Positions 24,547 through 33,888 of a stretch of 64,000 nucleotides of DNA are shown piece after piece (position 1 is the stretch's first letter; the number at the start of each line of letters is the position of its first letter). Origin of the DNA: a bacterium (GTDB lineage Bacteria; Patescibacteriota; Gracilibacteria; UBA1369; GCA-2718715). The stretch spans positions 1 through 64,000 of the forward strand of contig JABJGM010000005.1 in the NCBI GenBank assembly GCA_018662325.1, in the 5' to 3' direction. A program made the position numbers and the translations under genes. The notes under the pieces were generated by a model. The model searched no databases and was not told the origin of the DNA. It saw nothing but the letters and a program-made list of their open reading frames with translations.

Positions 24547-25112
24547 AAATAATTACTTAAAAAAGATTCTCTGTGAAGATATGTTATTTCTGATTCTTTA
24601 ATTTCTTGAATATGTTTTTTTGTTAAATATCCTTTATGTGATTTAAAATCAAAATTTAAAAATCTATTAGCTTCATTAATCATCATCTTATCTCTATAAA
24701 CCTTTGCAATTACAGAAGCAGCCATTATGGACTTATGCTTAGTGTCTCCTTTGATTACAGTTTCACAATTTTGGATACCAAAATCAAGATTGCCATCAAT
24801 TAATAAGAAAGCATCCTGAAATTTCATTCGAACATTGCATGAAAGATTCCAAAAAGTTAACTTTAAACTTGCAGCCATTTTAATTGAATCAATAGTTTTA
24901 GAAGGACAAACTGCAATAAAAAAAGTTTCGTTTTGAATCAACTGCCTAGCTAAAATCTCTCTTTTTTTAGGTGTGATTTTTTTTGAATCATTTAATATTT
25001 CGTAATCTAATAAAGACTTTGAATCCAAGCAAGCACACACAACCAAGGGACCCGCAACGCAACCGCGTCCGACTTCATCAATACCAAAAACAAATTTAGA
25101 ATTAGAATTCAT
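24543..25112 (-). CDS. rnhB: ribonuclease HII
   Basis: 189 aa. 'FGIDEVGRGCVAGPLVV' carries the catalytic Asp-Glu pair of RNase HII. The third Asp is in 'LLIDGNLD', and 'KGDTKHKSIMAASVIAKVYRD' is the conserved GDxKxxxIAAASIxAKVxRD region. It removes ribonucleotides from DNA and RNA primers. Its TGA stop lies inside an ATGA overlap with the next gene, which shows that TGA is a stop in this genome. Confidence 0.95.
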   Translation of the reverse strand: MNSNSKFVFGIDEVGRGCVAGPLVVCACLDSKSLLDYEILNDSKKITPKKREILARQLIQNETFFIAVCPSKTIDSIKMAASLKLTFWNLSCNVRMKFQDAFLLIDGNLDFGIQNCETVIKGDTKHKSIMAASVIAKVYRDKMMINEANRFLNFDFKSHKGYLTKKHIQEIKESEITYLHRESFLSNYL

Positions 25113-26001
25113 AACCTTGAGGATGTTTATACATTACTGACTTAGATGCTAACATATTTCCATTCTTCACACAATCAACCACAGGGTGGTCATTTAAATA
25201 AAAATCAATAAATCCAGCTCTAAATGCATCTCCAGCTCCAGTTGTATCTACTGGATCATCAAAACAATCAACCTCTAAACTCATAAACTTATCATGTGTA
25301 ATACTATAAACTAAAACCGGCTTGCAGGATTGAGTAACAATTAAATAATCAACCAAAGATAATAACTTTGTATGTGAAACATTTAAAGTTTTAATTACGA
25401 AGTTATACTCAAGTTCATTTAAGAACAATAAGTCTGCTCCGAATACTGCTTCTAAAAATTTTTCTGGACTAGATATATAATTATTGAGTTGCTGTCCTGG
25501 ATCAAACGCAAAAGGTATATTGTTTGAACGACAGTATTCAGCGTTAGCATTCATAATATTTACAACATCTGCAGAAATAAACATAAAATCTACATTGTTA
25601 GGATTAGGGAAAGGAAGTTGAATATTAGGAGTGGAATAAATTGGCATTGGAACAAAAAAAATCATTTGATCAGAGTCTTTGTCAGAGAACATATAAGCAG
25701 TAGAAGTTAATGAGTTTTCAACTATAGAAATCAAAGATGTATCAATTCCAAGTTTAAAAAAATGGTCAAGATAACCTTGACCATCTAAGGAGCCTAATAA
25801 TGATAAAATTTGAAATTTAATATTTGATTTGTGAAGTCCGTAAGCAATATTTCCGACACAGCCACCAAATGTAACTTCTTGAGATTGCCCAAGTAGGGAA
25901 AAATCAAAAGGAGATTGTGTTTTTGATAAGTCTTTAAAGCTTGAATCAACTTTAACTATCCGATCATAGGCTAGATGGCCGGATAAGACGAGATTTTTCA
26001 T
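25102..26001 (-). CDS. PfkB family carbohydrate kinase
   Basis: 299 aa. The N-terminus 'LVLSGHLAYDRIVKVD' and 'GGCVGNIAYGLHKS' form the sugar-binding part. 'VDTTGAGDAFRAGFIDF' is the PfkB signature with the catalytic Asp. It phosphorylates a sugar or nucleoside; the exact substrate cannot be read. The start overlaps the rmlA-like 3' end by 38 nt and the end overlaps rnhB by 11 nt. Position suggests a sugar feeding the nucleotide-sugar genes. Confidence 0.88.
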   Translation of the reverse strand: MKNLVLSGHLAYDRIVKVDSSFKDLSKTQSPFDFSLLGQSQEVTFGGCVGNIAYGLHKSNIKFQILSLLGSLDGQGYLDHFFKLGIDTSLISIVENSLTSTAYMFSDKDSDQMIFFVPMPIYSTPNIQLPFPNPNNVDFMFISADVVNIMNANAEYCRSNNIPFAFDPGQQLNNYISSPEKFLEAVFGADLLFLNELEYNFVIKTLNVSHTKLLSLVDYLIVTQSCKPVLVYSITHDKFMSLEVDCFDDPVDTTGAGDAFRAGFIDFYLNDHPVVDCVKNGNMLASKSVMYKHPQGYEF

Positions 26002-26731
26002 ATAAATAGTTTATATTGTTTTCTTTTAAATAGTCGCTAACAGTTTTTGATGCATCGCTCAAAGAGCTAATAGTACCCGTGTCAGCCCAGATGTGATCTA
26101 ATTTAAAAGCTTTTAACTGACTGTCATCTAAATATTGTTTAATAATGTCAGTTACCTCATATTCACCACGATCAGAAGGTTCTAAATTTTCAATTTTTTT
26201 AAATATAGTTTTATCAAATAAGTAAAAACCAGTAATAGCGTTATTACTCTTTGGAGAATTAGGTTTTTCTTCAACAGATAAGACATTCATATTATCATCA
26301 AGCTCAGCGACTCCAAATCTCTCAGGATCATTAACTTCTACAGTATGAATTACAGATCCAGATTTAAAATTATTAACTGAATCCTCAAAATTATCAAAAA
26401 ATAAATTATCACCTAAAATCACAGCAACGTCATGGCCTTCACAGATATGTCGACACTCATTAATTGCGTGTGCGATTCCAAGGGGTTCTTCTTGAATAAC
26501 ATAAGTTAAATTACAACCAAACTTTCTTCCATTTCCAAGTAACTTGGTAAAATGTGAAAAATGTTCAGTATTAGCAACTAAAACAATATCAGTAACACCA
26601 GCAGCAATTAATGTTTTAATTGGGTAAAGAATCATTGGCAAGTTATGAATCGGAAGGATACTTTTTGGTAGAGCATGAGTCAGTGGTTGTAATCTAGTCC
26701 CTCTTCCTCCACAGGGTATAATTCCTTTCAT
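25964..26731 (-). CDS. rmlA: glucose-1-phosphate thymidylyltransferase-like nucleotidyltransferase
   Basis: 255 aa, somewhat shorter than the usual ~290 of RmlA. 'KGIIPCGGRGTRLQPLTHALPKSILPI' is the nucleotide-binding signature. 'AVILGDNLFFDNF' supplies the metal-binding Asp, and 'VEEKPNSPKSNNAITGFYLFD' is also typical. It would make dTDP-glucose from glucose-1-phosphate and dTTP for RmlB. Overlapping starts and stops tie it to rmlD (ATGA) and the PfkB gene. UDP-glucose or other sugar specificity cannot be excluded. Confidence 0.85.
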   Translation of the reverse strand: MKGIIPCGGRGTRLQPLTHALPKSILPIHNLPMILYPIKTLIAAGVTDIVLVANTEHFSHFTKLLGNGRKFGCNLTYVIQEEPLGIAHAINECRHICEGHDVAVILGDNLFFDNFEDSVNNFKSGSVIHTVEVNDPERFGVAELDDNMNVLSVEEKPNSPKSNNAITGFYLFDKTIFKKIENLEPSDRGEYEVTDIIKQYLDDSQLKAFKLDHIWADTGTISSLSDASKTVSDYLKENNINYLYEKSRLIRPSSL

Positions 26732-27570
26732 AATTCATAATTGGTTAAATAGTCCTTCAAAGCCAATTCCAAGGATCTTAACTTTGTAATATTATAGCTA
26801 TTTAAACAGGAATTTAAAGGCCTATTAACAATAGATTTAAAGTCTTCACTTGACACTTTCGCTACTATGTTTGATAAATTGAGAATCATAAAGGATAGTC
26901 TAGTGAGATCATACCAAGAAACGCATGAATCATTAACTAAGTGAAAGACTCCATTCTCATGACTTTCGATATTATCAAGTATATATTCAGCAATATCAAT
27001 CGTAAAAGTAGGAGATCCGTATTGATCATTCACAACTTTTATTTCTTGATTTTCAATAGCTTTATTCACCATAAAGGAAACAAAATTTTTCTTAAATGGA
27101 CCAAAAAGCCAGGCAGTTCTAAATATACTTACATCTGCTTGCACACTAAAAGTTAATTGCTCTCCAATTGATTTAGTTAAGCCATATCTATTAATTGGAT
27201 TTCGCAGATCAGATTCTTTGTAAGATTTTTTACTCCCATCAAAAACGTAATCCGAAGAAAATGTAATCAATCTAAAATTATATTTTTTAGAAAGTTTAGA
27301 TAATTCAAAAGGTAAAAAGCTATTCAATTTCAAAGCTAATTCAAAAATATCATCATTTGATTCAATAGTCTTAACATCATTTTGACCAGCACAATTAATT
27401 ATAAAATTAGGTTTGTGAGATTTAATATATTTTTCTAACTTCAATGGATTTAGTAAATCTAATTCATCTCTTAAAGGAAATAAGAATTCTAAATTATAAT
27501 TTTTAGAAACATGTTTAAAAGCTGAGCCTAGTAGACCTGTTGATCCTAATATTAAAACTTTAGTTTGCAT
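26728..27570 (-). CDS. rmlD: dTDP-4-dehydrorhamnose reductase-like SDR
   Basis: 280 aa. Rossmann start 'KVLILGSTGLLGSAF', 'NCAGQNDVKTIE', and the catalytic 'YGLTKSIGE' (YxxxK). 'FRTAWLFGPFKKNFVSFM' and 'NDQYGSPTFTIDIA' are close to RmlD. It reduces a 4-keto sugar nucleotide. Overlaps proS by 11 nt and rmlA by 4 nt. Without a visible RmlC the final sugar need not be rhamnose. Confidence 0.85.
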   Translation of the reverse strand: MQTKVLILGSTGLLGSAFKHVSKNYNLEFLFPLRDELDLLNPLKLEKYIKSHKPNFIINCAGQNDVKTIESNDDIFELALKLNSFLPFELSKLSKKYNFRLITFSSDYVFDGSKKSYKESDLRNPINRYGLTKSIGEQLTFSVQADVSIFRTAWLFGPFKKNFVSFMVNKAIENQEIKVVNDQYGSPTFTIDIAEYILDNIESHENGVFHLVNDSCVSWYDLTRLSFMILNLSNIVAKVSSEDFKSIVNRPLNSCLNSYNITKLRSLELALKDYLTNYEL

Positions 27571-28810
27571 AAAAATCTTGAATTTTACTCAGCAATTCTT
27601 CTTTTGATAAAATGTGAACATCAGATGAATTTCTATATTTAAGTTCAAACTGATTACTTTCTTTTAATCTAGAAGAAACAACTACACGTAATGGATTTCC
27701 AATCAGATCACAATCAGTAAATTTTACTCCAGGTCTAACATCTCTATCATCCCATAAAACTTCATAACCTGCATCTAGCAATTCATTGTATAAACTTTCG
27801 GCAAATTCATTTTCTCCAATATTAACTAAATGAATTTGATAAGGTGCAATATCTTTTGGCCAGATTATACCATTATCATCATTGTGAACTTCAACAATAG
27901 AAGCTAAGGTTCTACCAATCCCAATGCCATAGCAACCCATATATACAAATTGATTTTTATTGTCCTCATCTGCAAAATTACACTTAAGAGGCTCAGAATA
28001 TATTGTTTTTAATTTAAAAATATTAGCAACTTCGATTGATTTTCTTTCAACTAAATTATTTTTATCTAGTCCAAGTTCATTAATTACTTCATCATTATAA
28101 ACCTCTTTGTTAATAGCTATTTTTTTGTCAAAATCAACATAAATAGTGTCTTCACCTGTTTCAGATAGAAGTTGAAATTCATGACTGTACTTACAAAATG
28201 AACCACCTGACGCAAATGTAATAAATGTATCATTACCAACTCCTAATTCATTAAAAATATCAACATATGCTTGTTTATAGATCTCATATATATTATCTAG
28301 CGAAGACTCATCTTTATTAAAAGTATATAAATCTTTCATAACAAATTCTCTAGTTCGTAAAATTCCATTCTTTGCTCGAAGTTCATTTCTTAATTTAGTT
28401 TGAAATTGATATAGAGCAATCGGCAAGTCTTTATATGATTTTAGAAATTTAGATACAAGATCTGTAATAGGTTCTTCATGAGTATTAGCTAATCCTAAAA
28501 CAGTTTTATTTTTAAGTTCAGTTTTAAACCATACATCAATAACTTCATCGTCGAATCTACCAGACTTTTCCCAGATTTTTGGATCTTGCAAGGTGTTCAA
28601 AATAAGCTCAAGTGCACCATGCTTGTTTAAATTTTTACGAATAATATTTTCAATCTTTTTAGAGACATTTAGTCCAAAAGGAAGCGTTGAGTAAATACCA
28701 GCTAGGTTTTTTTCAAAAAAACCAGCCTTTTGAAGAAATATTGCACTCTTTGAAACTTCTTGTGAAGAAATATCTTTTCGTGTTTTAAAAGGATAATTTG
28801 AATATCGCAT
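27560..28810 (-). CDS. proS: prolyl-tRNA synthetase, short form without editing insertion
   Basis: 416 aa against about 570 for the common bacterial enzyme. Class II motifs are present: motif 2 in 'FQTKLRNELRAKNGILRTREF', 'KDLYTFNKDE', and motif 3 'GIGIGRTLASIVE', followed by an anticodon-binding domain ('VLWDDRDVRPGVKFTDCDLIG'). Only about 110 residues separate motifs 2 and 3, so the YbaK-like INS editing domain is absent. Such short ProRS forms occur in alphaproteobacteria, mitochondria and CPR. It is embedded between rmlB and rmlD. Confidence 0.93.
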   Translation of the reverse strand: MRYSNYPFKTRKDISSQEVSKSAIFLQKAGFFEKNLAGIYSTLPFGLNVSKKIENIIRKNLNKHGALELILNTLQDPKIWEKSGRFDDEVIDVWFKTELKNKTVLGLANTHEEPITDLVSKFLKSYKDLPIALYQFQTKLRNELRAKNGILRTREFVMKDLYTFNKDESSLDNIYEIYKQAYVDIFNELGVGNDTFITFASGGSFCKYSHEFQLLSETGEDTIYVDFDKKIAINKEVYNDEVINELGLDKNNLVERKSIEVANIFKLKTIYSEPLKCNFADEDNKNQFVYMGCYGIGIGRTLASIVEVHNDDNGIIWPKDIAPYQIHLVNIGENEFAESLYNELLDAGYEVLWDDRDVRPGVKFTDCDLIGNPLRVVVSSRLKESNQFELKYRNSSDVHILSKEELLSKIQDFYAN

Positions 28811-28815
28811 AAAAT

Positions 28816-29799
28816 TTAATTATTTAGTACATGATTAACCCAATTCTGGTTTGAGTTATACCAATTAAAAGTTGAAAGTATGCCATCTTTAAAAGGGACT
28901 TTGGGCTCCCAACCTAAATCATTTTTAATCTTTGTGCTATCAATAGCATATCTTCTATCATGAGCTTTCCTATTCTCTACATATTCAATTAAAGCACTAT
29001 CCTTTCCAAGATAATCTAAGATAAGTTGAGCTATCTCAAGGGTTGTTCTCTCAAAATTTCCACCAATATTGTAAACTGATCCCGCGATAGCTTTGTTTAA
29101 GATTACATCCAAGGCAGAAACATGATCAGTAACATGTAGCCAATCACGAACATAAATGCCGTCTCCATATATAGGTAATTTTTTTTCTTGATTAGCAAGT
29201 GAAAAGAAAAGGGGAATTAACTTTTCAGGATATTGATACGGTCCATAATTATTTGAACATCTAGAAATTGTTGCATTCAAACCATATGTTTCATGAAAAG
29301 ACCTTACTAACAAATCTGCAGAAGTTTTGGTTGCTGCATAAGGGCAGTTGGGAGCAAGTGGAGTGTTCTCTGTCATAAAGTCTTTTGATCCAAGACCTAA
29401 ATCTCCATAAACTTCATCTGTGGACACTTGATGGTATCGTGAAATTCCATGATTTTGTGCTAAAACTAGTAAATTATGAGTCCCAACAATATTGGACTGA
29501 ATAAAAACAGAACTATCCACAATCGAATTATCAACATGACTTTCAGCAGCAAAATTAATAACTGCATCAATTTTGTTTTCTTTAAAAACAATACTCAAGG
29601 CATTCAAATCTGCAATATCAATTTGATAGAATTTAATTCTATTTGAATCAAGTAGATCTTGAATACTAATTAAATTTCCTGCATAGGTTAATTTATCAAC
29701 AACAATAATTTCAGTTTCAGGATATTTTTCAGCATAGTATTTAACAAAATTTGAACCAATAAAACCAGCAGCACCGGTAATTAAAATACTTTTAAACAT
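28816..29799 (-). CDS. rmlB: dTDP-glucose 4,6-dehydratase
   Basis: 327 aa. 'ILITGAAGFIGSNFVKYYAE' binds NAD. 'STDEVYGDL' and 'YAATKTSADLLVRSF' give the Ser/Thr-Asp-Glu and YxxxK active site of RmlB. 'NNYGPYQYPEKLIPLF' and 'RDWLHVTDH' are highly characteristic. The product, dTDP-4-keto-6-deoxyglucose, is the substrate of the ketoisomerase encoded just upstream on the same strand. Confidence 0.95.
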   Translation of the reverse strand: MFKSILITGAAGFIGSNFVKYYAEKYPETEIIVVDKLTYAGNLISIQDLLDSNRIKFYQIDIADLNALSIVFKENKIDAVINFAAESHVDNSIVDSSVFIQSNIVGTHNLLVLAQNHGISRYHQVSTDEVYGDLGLGSKDFMTENTPLAPNCPYAATKTSADLLVRSFHETYGLNATISRCSNNYGPYQYPEKLIPLFFSLANQEKKLPIYGDGIYVRDWLHVTDHVSALDVILNKAIAGSVYNIGGNFERTTLEIAQLILDYLGKDSALIEYVENRKAHDRRYAIDSTKIKNDLGWEPKVPFKDGILSTFNWYNSNQNWVNHVLNN

Positions 29800-29817
29800 A
29801 AATAAAGGGGGATTAAA

Positions 29818-30213
29818 TTATAAATTAACAATATCTAAAAACTTACTAAAGTCTTCAATATAATCTTCACGATTGGGGTTATAGTTAGTAGATGAAAAAG
29901 CAAGTAAAATAGAGTCTTCACTCATATCAATAATTTCATGCCAAATCATATTTGCAACATAAACTCCATTTTCAAAAGGAGTAAGTTCAATTATTGTCTC
30001 AGTTTTCCCATCATGAAGACGAACTTTTGCTTTACCATGAAGTAAAATAAAGACTTCTTCTTCTTTTAAATGACAATGAGAACCTCTTACTGGAATATTT
30101 TCATAACAAAAATAAGTTCTCTTAACATCAAATGGAATTACATCTTTAAACTCAATAGGTAATAGACTACCTTTTTCGTTAGCAAATGAATTAAATTTTA
30201 TTTCTTTAAACAT
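29818..30213 (-). CDS. sugar 3,4-ketoisomerase (FdtA/QdtA, WxcM-like cupin)
   Basis: 131 aa using the ATG at 30213. The track start at 30255 would overlap infB by 26 nt and add 14 non-conserved residues. 'RGSHCHLKEEEVFILLHGKAKVRL' is the cupin motif of the dTDP-4-keto-6-deoxyglucose 3,4-ketoisomerases. 'ENGVYVANMIWHEI' and 'AFSSTNYNPNREDYIEDF' also fit. It probably shifts the keto group to C3, normally before a PLP aminotransferase, which is not in the window. A different cupin specificity is possible. Confidence 0.8.
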   Translation of the reverse strand: MFKEIKFNSFANEKGSLLPIEFKDVIPFDVKRTYFCYENIPVRGSHCHLKEEEVFILLHGKAKVRLHDGKTETIIELTPFENGVYVANMIWHEIIDMSEDSILLAFSSTNYNPNREDYIEDFSKFLDIVNL

Positions 30214-30229
30214 ATTAATGTATTGAATA

Positions 30230-32290
30230 TTAAACTTCCAATTTTCTTTCAACAAATGAAACTTCGTAGGCTTCTAGTAAATCTCCTTCCATAAAAGTAT
30301 CTTTAAAATGAACTTTCAAACCACATTCATTACCTGCTTTAAGTTCTGTAACATTTTCATTACCTTTTCTCAAAGAATCAAGTTTAGCTTCTCCAACAGT
30401 TTCACCGTCACGAATTACTCTTATAGTTGAGCCTTTCTTCATTATTCCATTGGTGATTTTACAACCTAAAATATATTCATTTTTCTTAGTAAAGAAAATC
30501 TGTCTTAGTTCAGCTTTCCCTAATTCTGTAACAACTTCTTCAGGATCTAACATACCAGACAAGAACGCAGTAATATCTTCAATTAATTTATAAATAATTT
30601 CATAAGATCTAATCTCTACTCCTTTTTGTTCAGCTAATTTATTTACATCAGAACTAGTTTTAGTATGGAAAGCTATAATAATAGATTGACCAGCGGCAGC
30701 CATAGCAACATCTGATTGAGATACCTCACCAACAGCATGGTGGATAATGTCTACCATAACTTCTTCGTGATTAATCTTCATCAAAGATCCTTTGATAGCA
30801 TCAAAACTACCTTTAGTATCTGTTTTTACAATAAGTTTTAATACTTTCAAATCACCTTTGGCAATCTTCGTAACAATCTCAAGAAGAGGAGCTTTTGAGG
30901 CTAATCTTTCATTCGTTCTAATTTCTGAGATTTGGTTAGCTCTATCTTTTGCTTCTTTATCGTTCTTACAAACCTGTAAAACATCTCCAGCCAGTGGAGT
31001 AGAAGAAAGTCCAGCAATCAATACCGGAAATGACGGTGGTGCAAATTGAACTCTATTACCATTGTCATCAAGCATAGCTTTAACTTTTCCATATGAGTTA
31101 CCAAGAACAACAATATCTCCCATCTTTAAAGTACCTGTGTTAACAATAATTGTAGCTACAGGTCCTAATCCAGGTTCTTGATGTGTTTCAACAGCAGTTG
31201 CAATAGCAGCTCGAGTTGGATTAGCTTTTAAAGCCTCAACTTCTGAGACTAATAATATCATATCTAATAACTTATCAATTCCATCACCTTTTAAAGCTGA
31301 AATAGGTACCATAACCGTGTCTCCACCCCAGTCTTCGGCTTGAAGACCATATTCAATTAATTCATTTTTAACTTTCTCAGGATTCGCATCTGGTAAATCC
31401 ATTTTATTAATAGCAACTATAATAGGTACTCCAGCATCTTTAGCGTGATTAATAGCTTCAATAGTTGTAGGTTTAACTCCTTCGGTTGCAGCAACTACTA
31501 AAATTGCAATATCAGTTAATTTTGCACCACGAGCACGCATTTCTGTAAAAGCTTCATGTCCAGGAGTATCTATAAAAGTAATTTTCTTTTCATTATGTGA
31601 AATTTGGTATGCAGCAACGTGCTGAGTAATCCCACCAGATTCACCAGCTACAACGTTTGTATTTCGTATTGTATCAAGAAGTTTAGTCTTACCATGGTCA
31701 ACATGACCCATAATAGTAATAATAGGAGGTCTTTCTGACAAGTTTTCAGCATCTTCTTCTCCAATCAAAGTATTAACATCTCTACTTAAAAGATCATCTG
31801 TAGATCCAGTTTCAGAAACTCTATTAACCTTAATACCAAATTCTGGCAAGATTACCATTGCTGTATCAATATCAAGTGACTGATTAATGTTGGCAATAAT
31901 ACCATTTTTCATTAACTCTCCAATTAATTTAGCAGGAGAAATTCCAGTTTTTTCACAAATTTCTTTAACTGATATACTATTGGAAACATCCAAAATCTCA
32001 GATTTCAAAGAAGAGTCAAATTTATTTCTCTTAACATATTTAGTTTTACCAGCAGTTTTCTTTCTAGCGGTTTTTTTAATTTCTCTATCCATAGTGCCTT
32101 CAATATTTTCGGCAAGATTTTCAATGTCAGATTTTGTAGTTCCAATTTCATCCTCAAGAAGTTCAGCAATATCTACATCAACTTCTAGATTCTTTTCGTC
32201 GTAATCAAATTCTAATTTCTTTAAAAGACCAGTTAACTCTTCAATACTACTATTCAATTTCTCGGCTAATTCTTTTAATTTTACTACCAT
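30230..32290 (-). CDS. infB: translation initiation factor IF-2
   Basis: 686 aa. A short N-terminal region with two helical IF2_N-like segments ('[22 protein letters not shown]', then '[21 protein letters not shown]') precedes the GTPase domain. G1 is '[12 protein letters not shown]', then 'DTPGHEAF' and 'NKMDLP'. Domains II-IV complete the protein. It delivers fMet-tRNA to the 30S subunit. It is the second gene after rpsA, separated by a terminator, and leads the sugar-gene run. Confidence 0.97.
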   Translation of the reverse strand: MVVKLKELAEKLNSSIEELTGLLKKLEFDYDEKNLEVDVDIAELLEDEIGTTKSDIENLAENIEGTMDREIKKTARKKTAGKTKYVKRNKFDSSLKSEILDVSNSISVKEICEKTGISPAKLIGELMKNGIIANINQSLDIDTAMVILPEFGIKVNRVSETGSTDDLLSRDVNTLIGEEDAENLSERPPIITIMGHVDHGKTKLLDTIRNTNVVAGESGGITQHVAAYQISHNEKKITFIDTPGHEAFTEMRARGAKLTDIAILVVAATEGVKPTTIEAINHAKDAGVPIIVAINKMDLPDANPEKVKNELIEYGLQAEDWGGDTVMVPISALKGDGIDKLLDMILLVSEVEALKANPTRAAIATAVETHQEPGLGPVATIIVNTGTLKMGDIVVLGNSYGKVKAMLDDNGNRVQFAPPSFPVLIAGLSSTPLAGDVLQVCKNDKEAKDRANQISEIRTNERLASKAPLLEIVTKIAKGDLKVLKLIVKTDTKGSFDAIKGSLMKINHEEVMVDIIHHAVGEVSQSDVAMAAAGQSIIIAFHTKTSSDVNKLAEQKGVEIRSYEIIYKLIEDITAFLSGMLDPEEVVTELGKAELRQIFFTKKNEYILGCKITNGIMKKGSTIRVIRDGETVGEAKLDSLRKGNENVTELKAGNECGLKVHFKDTFMEGDLLEAYEVSFVERKLEV

Positions 32291-32344
32291 TTATAACGAT
32301 TAAATAATTTCTTCACAATTCTATTCTAATATACAAATATAAGC

Positions 32345-32373
32345 AACAAAAAAAGCCCATTTAATGGGCTTTT
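32345..32373 (-). terminator. rpsA terminator
   Basis: AAAAGCCCA / TGGGCTTTT hairpin followed by TTTTTTT on the minus strand. Confidence 0.85.
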
Positions 32374-32393
32374 ATAAAAGATTTTTGGATGAT

Positions 32394-33776
32394 TTATCTT
32401 AATTTAGATATTTTTCTAATCGTTGCATCAGTTAATCCTTCAATTTTCGTTAGTTCATCATCAGTTTTAGCAAGCAAATCCTTAAGATTAGCAATATTAG
32501 CTTCTTTTAAAACATCAAGAGCTTTTTTAGAAAGCTTTAATTGACCAAATGGATTGTCATCCGAAGTAGATTTTTCAGAAACAACCTCTTTAGGTTTTTC
32601 TTCTTGAACTTTTATAGTTTTTGCAGCTTTACGTGCATTGTGTTTAGCTTTTGCAGCTTCTTGAGATCGTTTTGCATGCTTCAATTGCTCTTCTGTAAGT
32701 TTAAACAAAGAAAGACTTATACGATGATTATTTACATCTACATTAACAATATTTGTATGAATAGACGCACCAACTGTTAGGTTGTAATCATCAGAATTAG
32801 TAACTCTTGGATCATTAAGTTCAGAAATATGAATTAAACCATTGATATCATCTGAAATTTCAACAAATGCACCAAATTCATTAATTCTTGATATTTTACC
32901 TTTAACTTGTGAACCAGGTAATAATTGTTTAGAAATTTCCTCCCATGGATTATCTGACATTTTTTTAAGTGAAAGAGAAATCTTTTCTCCATCAATACCA
33001 ATAATCTTAACTCTAATCTTATCAGTAAGTTTTGCAAAGTTAGAAGGATCATCAACATGTCCCCAAGCGATTTCAGAAATATGTACAAGACCTTCAAGAC
33101 CATTGAAAGTAACAAATAAACCAAAGTTTACCACACCAGATACAACACCTTCAATAACATCACCAATTTTAAGTTTAGCTAGAGCTTGTTTTCTTTGTTC
33201 GTAGAATGCAGCTTTTTCTGAAAGTACTAATTTTTTAGTATCAAAATCTACATTAATAACTCTACAAGATATTGTCTTACCAATTAAAGACTGAAGTCTT
33301 TGTAAGATTTTAGCAGAATCTGCACCATTTACCCTCGGGTAATGTTTAGGAGCAAGTTGTGAAACTGGAAGGAAACCTTTTATTCCATCAACTTCAACAA
33401 GTAAACCACCTTTGTTTGCATCAGTGATTTTAACATCGACTACCTCTTTATTATCATGTACTTCAACAAATCTTTGCCATGTTCTATGTTGAGAAGCTCT
33501 TCTTAAAGATAAAACTATAAGACCCTCATCATTTTCTGGCTCTAAAACAAAAGCTGAAACATCATCACCTGGATTTAAAGTTTGAACAGTTCCTGTTGAA
33601 TCAACAGCTTCTCTACCAGCAATAACACCAGTTGAAACACCATCAAGGTCAACTAAAACTCTATTTTTACGTATTGTAATTACTGTCCCTTCTACAATGG
33701 AACCTGGTTTTGGAAACTTCAAAATAGGAGAATCAACCAAAAGGTCGTCCATTGAAATTAAATTTTTTTCTGTCAT
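32394..33776 (-). CDS. rpsA: 30S ribosomal protein S1, four S1 domains plus C-terminal helix-hairpin-helix
   Basis: 460 aa. Four OB-fold S1 domains can be read: 'PGSIVEGTVITIRKNRVLVDL', 'VDVKITDANKGGLLVEVDGIKG', 'GDVIEGVVSGVVNFGLFVTF' and 'GSQVKGKISRINEFGAFVEI'. A Lys/Ala-rich linker leads to about 45 residues ('LKEANIANLKDLLAKTDDELTKIEGL') resembling the helix-hairpin-helix of RpoA-CTD or NusA tails. S1 binds mRNA at the 30S platform. That fits a genome with almost no Shine-Dalgarno sequences. The HhH tail is unusual for S1. Confidence 0.9.
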   Translation of the reverse strand: MTEKNLISMDDLLVDSPILKFPKPGSIVEGTVITIRKNRVLVDLDGVSTGVIAGREAVDSTGTVQTLNPGDDVSAFVLEPENDEGLIVLSLRRASQHRTWQRFVEVHDNKEVVDVKITDANKGGLLVEVDGIKGFLPVSQLAPKHYPRVNGADSAKILQRLQSLIGKTISCRVINVDFDTKKLVLSEKAAFYEQRKQALAKLKIGDVIEGVVSGVVNFGLFVTFNGLEGLVHISEIAWGHVDDPSNFAKLTDKIRVKIIGIDGEKISLSLKKMSDNPWEEISKQLLPGSQVKGKISRINEFGAFVEISDDINGLIHISELNDPRVTNSDDYNLTVGASIHTNIVNVDVNNHRISLSLFKLTEEQLKHAKRSQEAAKAKHNARKAAKTIKVQEEKPKEVVSEKSTSDDNPFGQLKLSKKALDVLKEANIANLKDLLAKTDDELTKIEGLTDATIRKISKLR

Positions 33777-33807
33777 AAGCGTATTTTCAATCCTTTGTTA
33801 TTTATAA

Positions 33808-33813
33808 ATTATA
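33808..33813 (-). promoter_or_regulatory. -10 element of rpsA
   Basis: Minus-strand TATAAT, between the clpC terminator and rpsA. The -35 is weak. Confidence 0.4.
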
Positions 33814-33819
33814 ATATAC

Positions 33820-33873
33820 TTAAAAAAGATTGATGAAATTAAGCAATATTACTTACAAAATTTACATCAATCT
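33820..33873 (-). terminator. clpC terminator, long hairpin
   Basis: Minus strand AGATTGATG pairs perfectly with CATCAATCT across 29 nt. That loop contains its own AAGTAATATTGCTT pairing. A six-T tract follows. It separates clpC from rpsA. Confidence 0.75.
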
Positions 33874-33888
33874 AAAAGGAAAATCAAG

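Noticed and set aside
25102-30213. A complete dTDP-rhamnose operon
   Set aside because: No RmlC-type epimerase is encoded in the window and the small cupin fits a ketoisomerase better.
30214-30255. Upstream start of the ketoisomerase gene
   Set aside because: It overlaps infB and adds non-conserved residues; MFKEIKF at 30213 is the better start.
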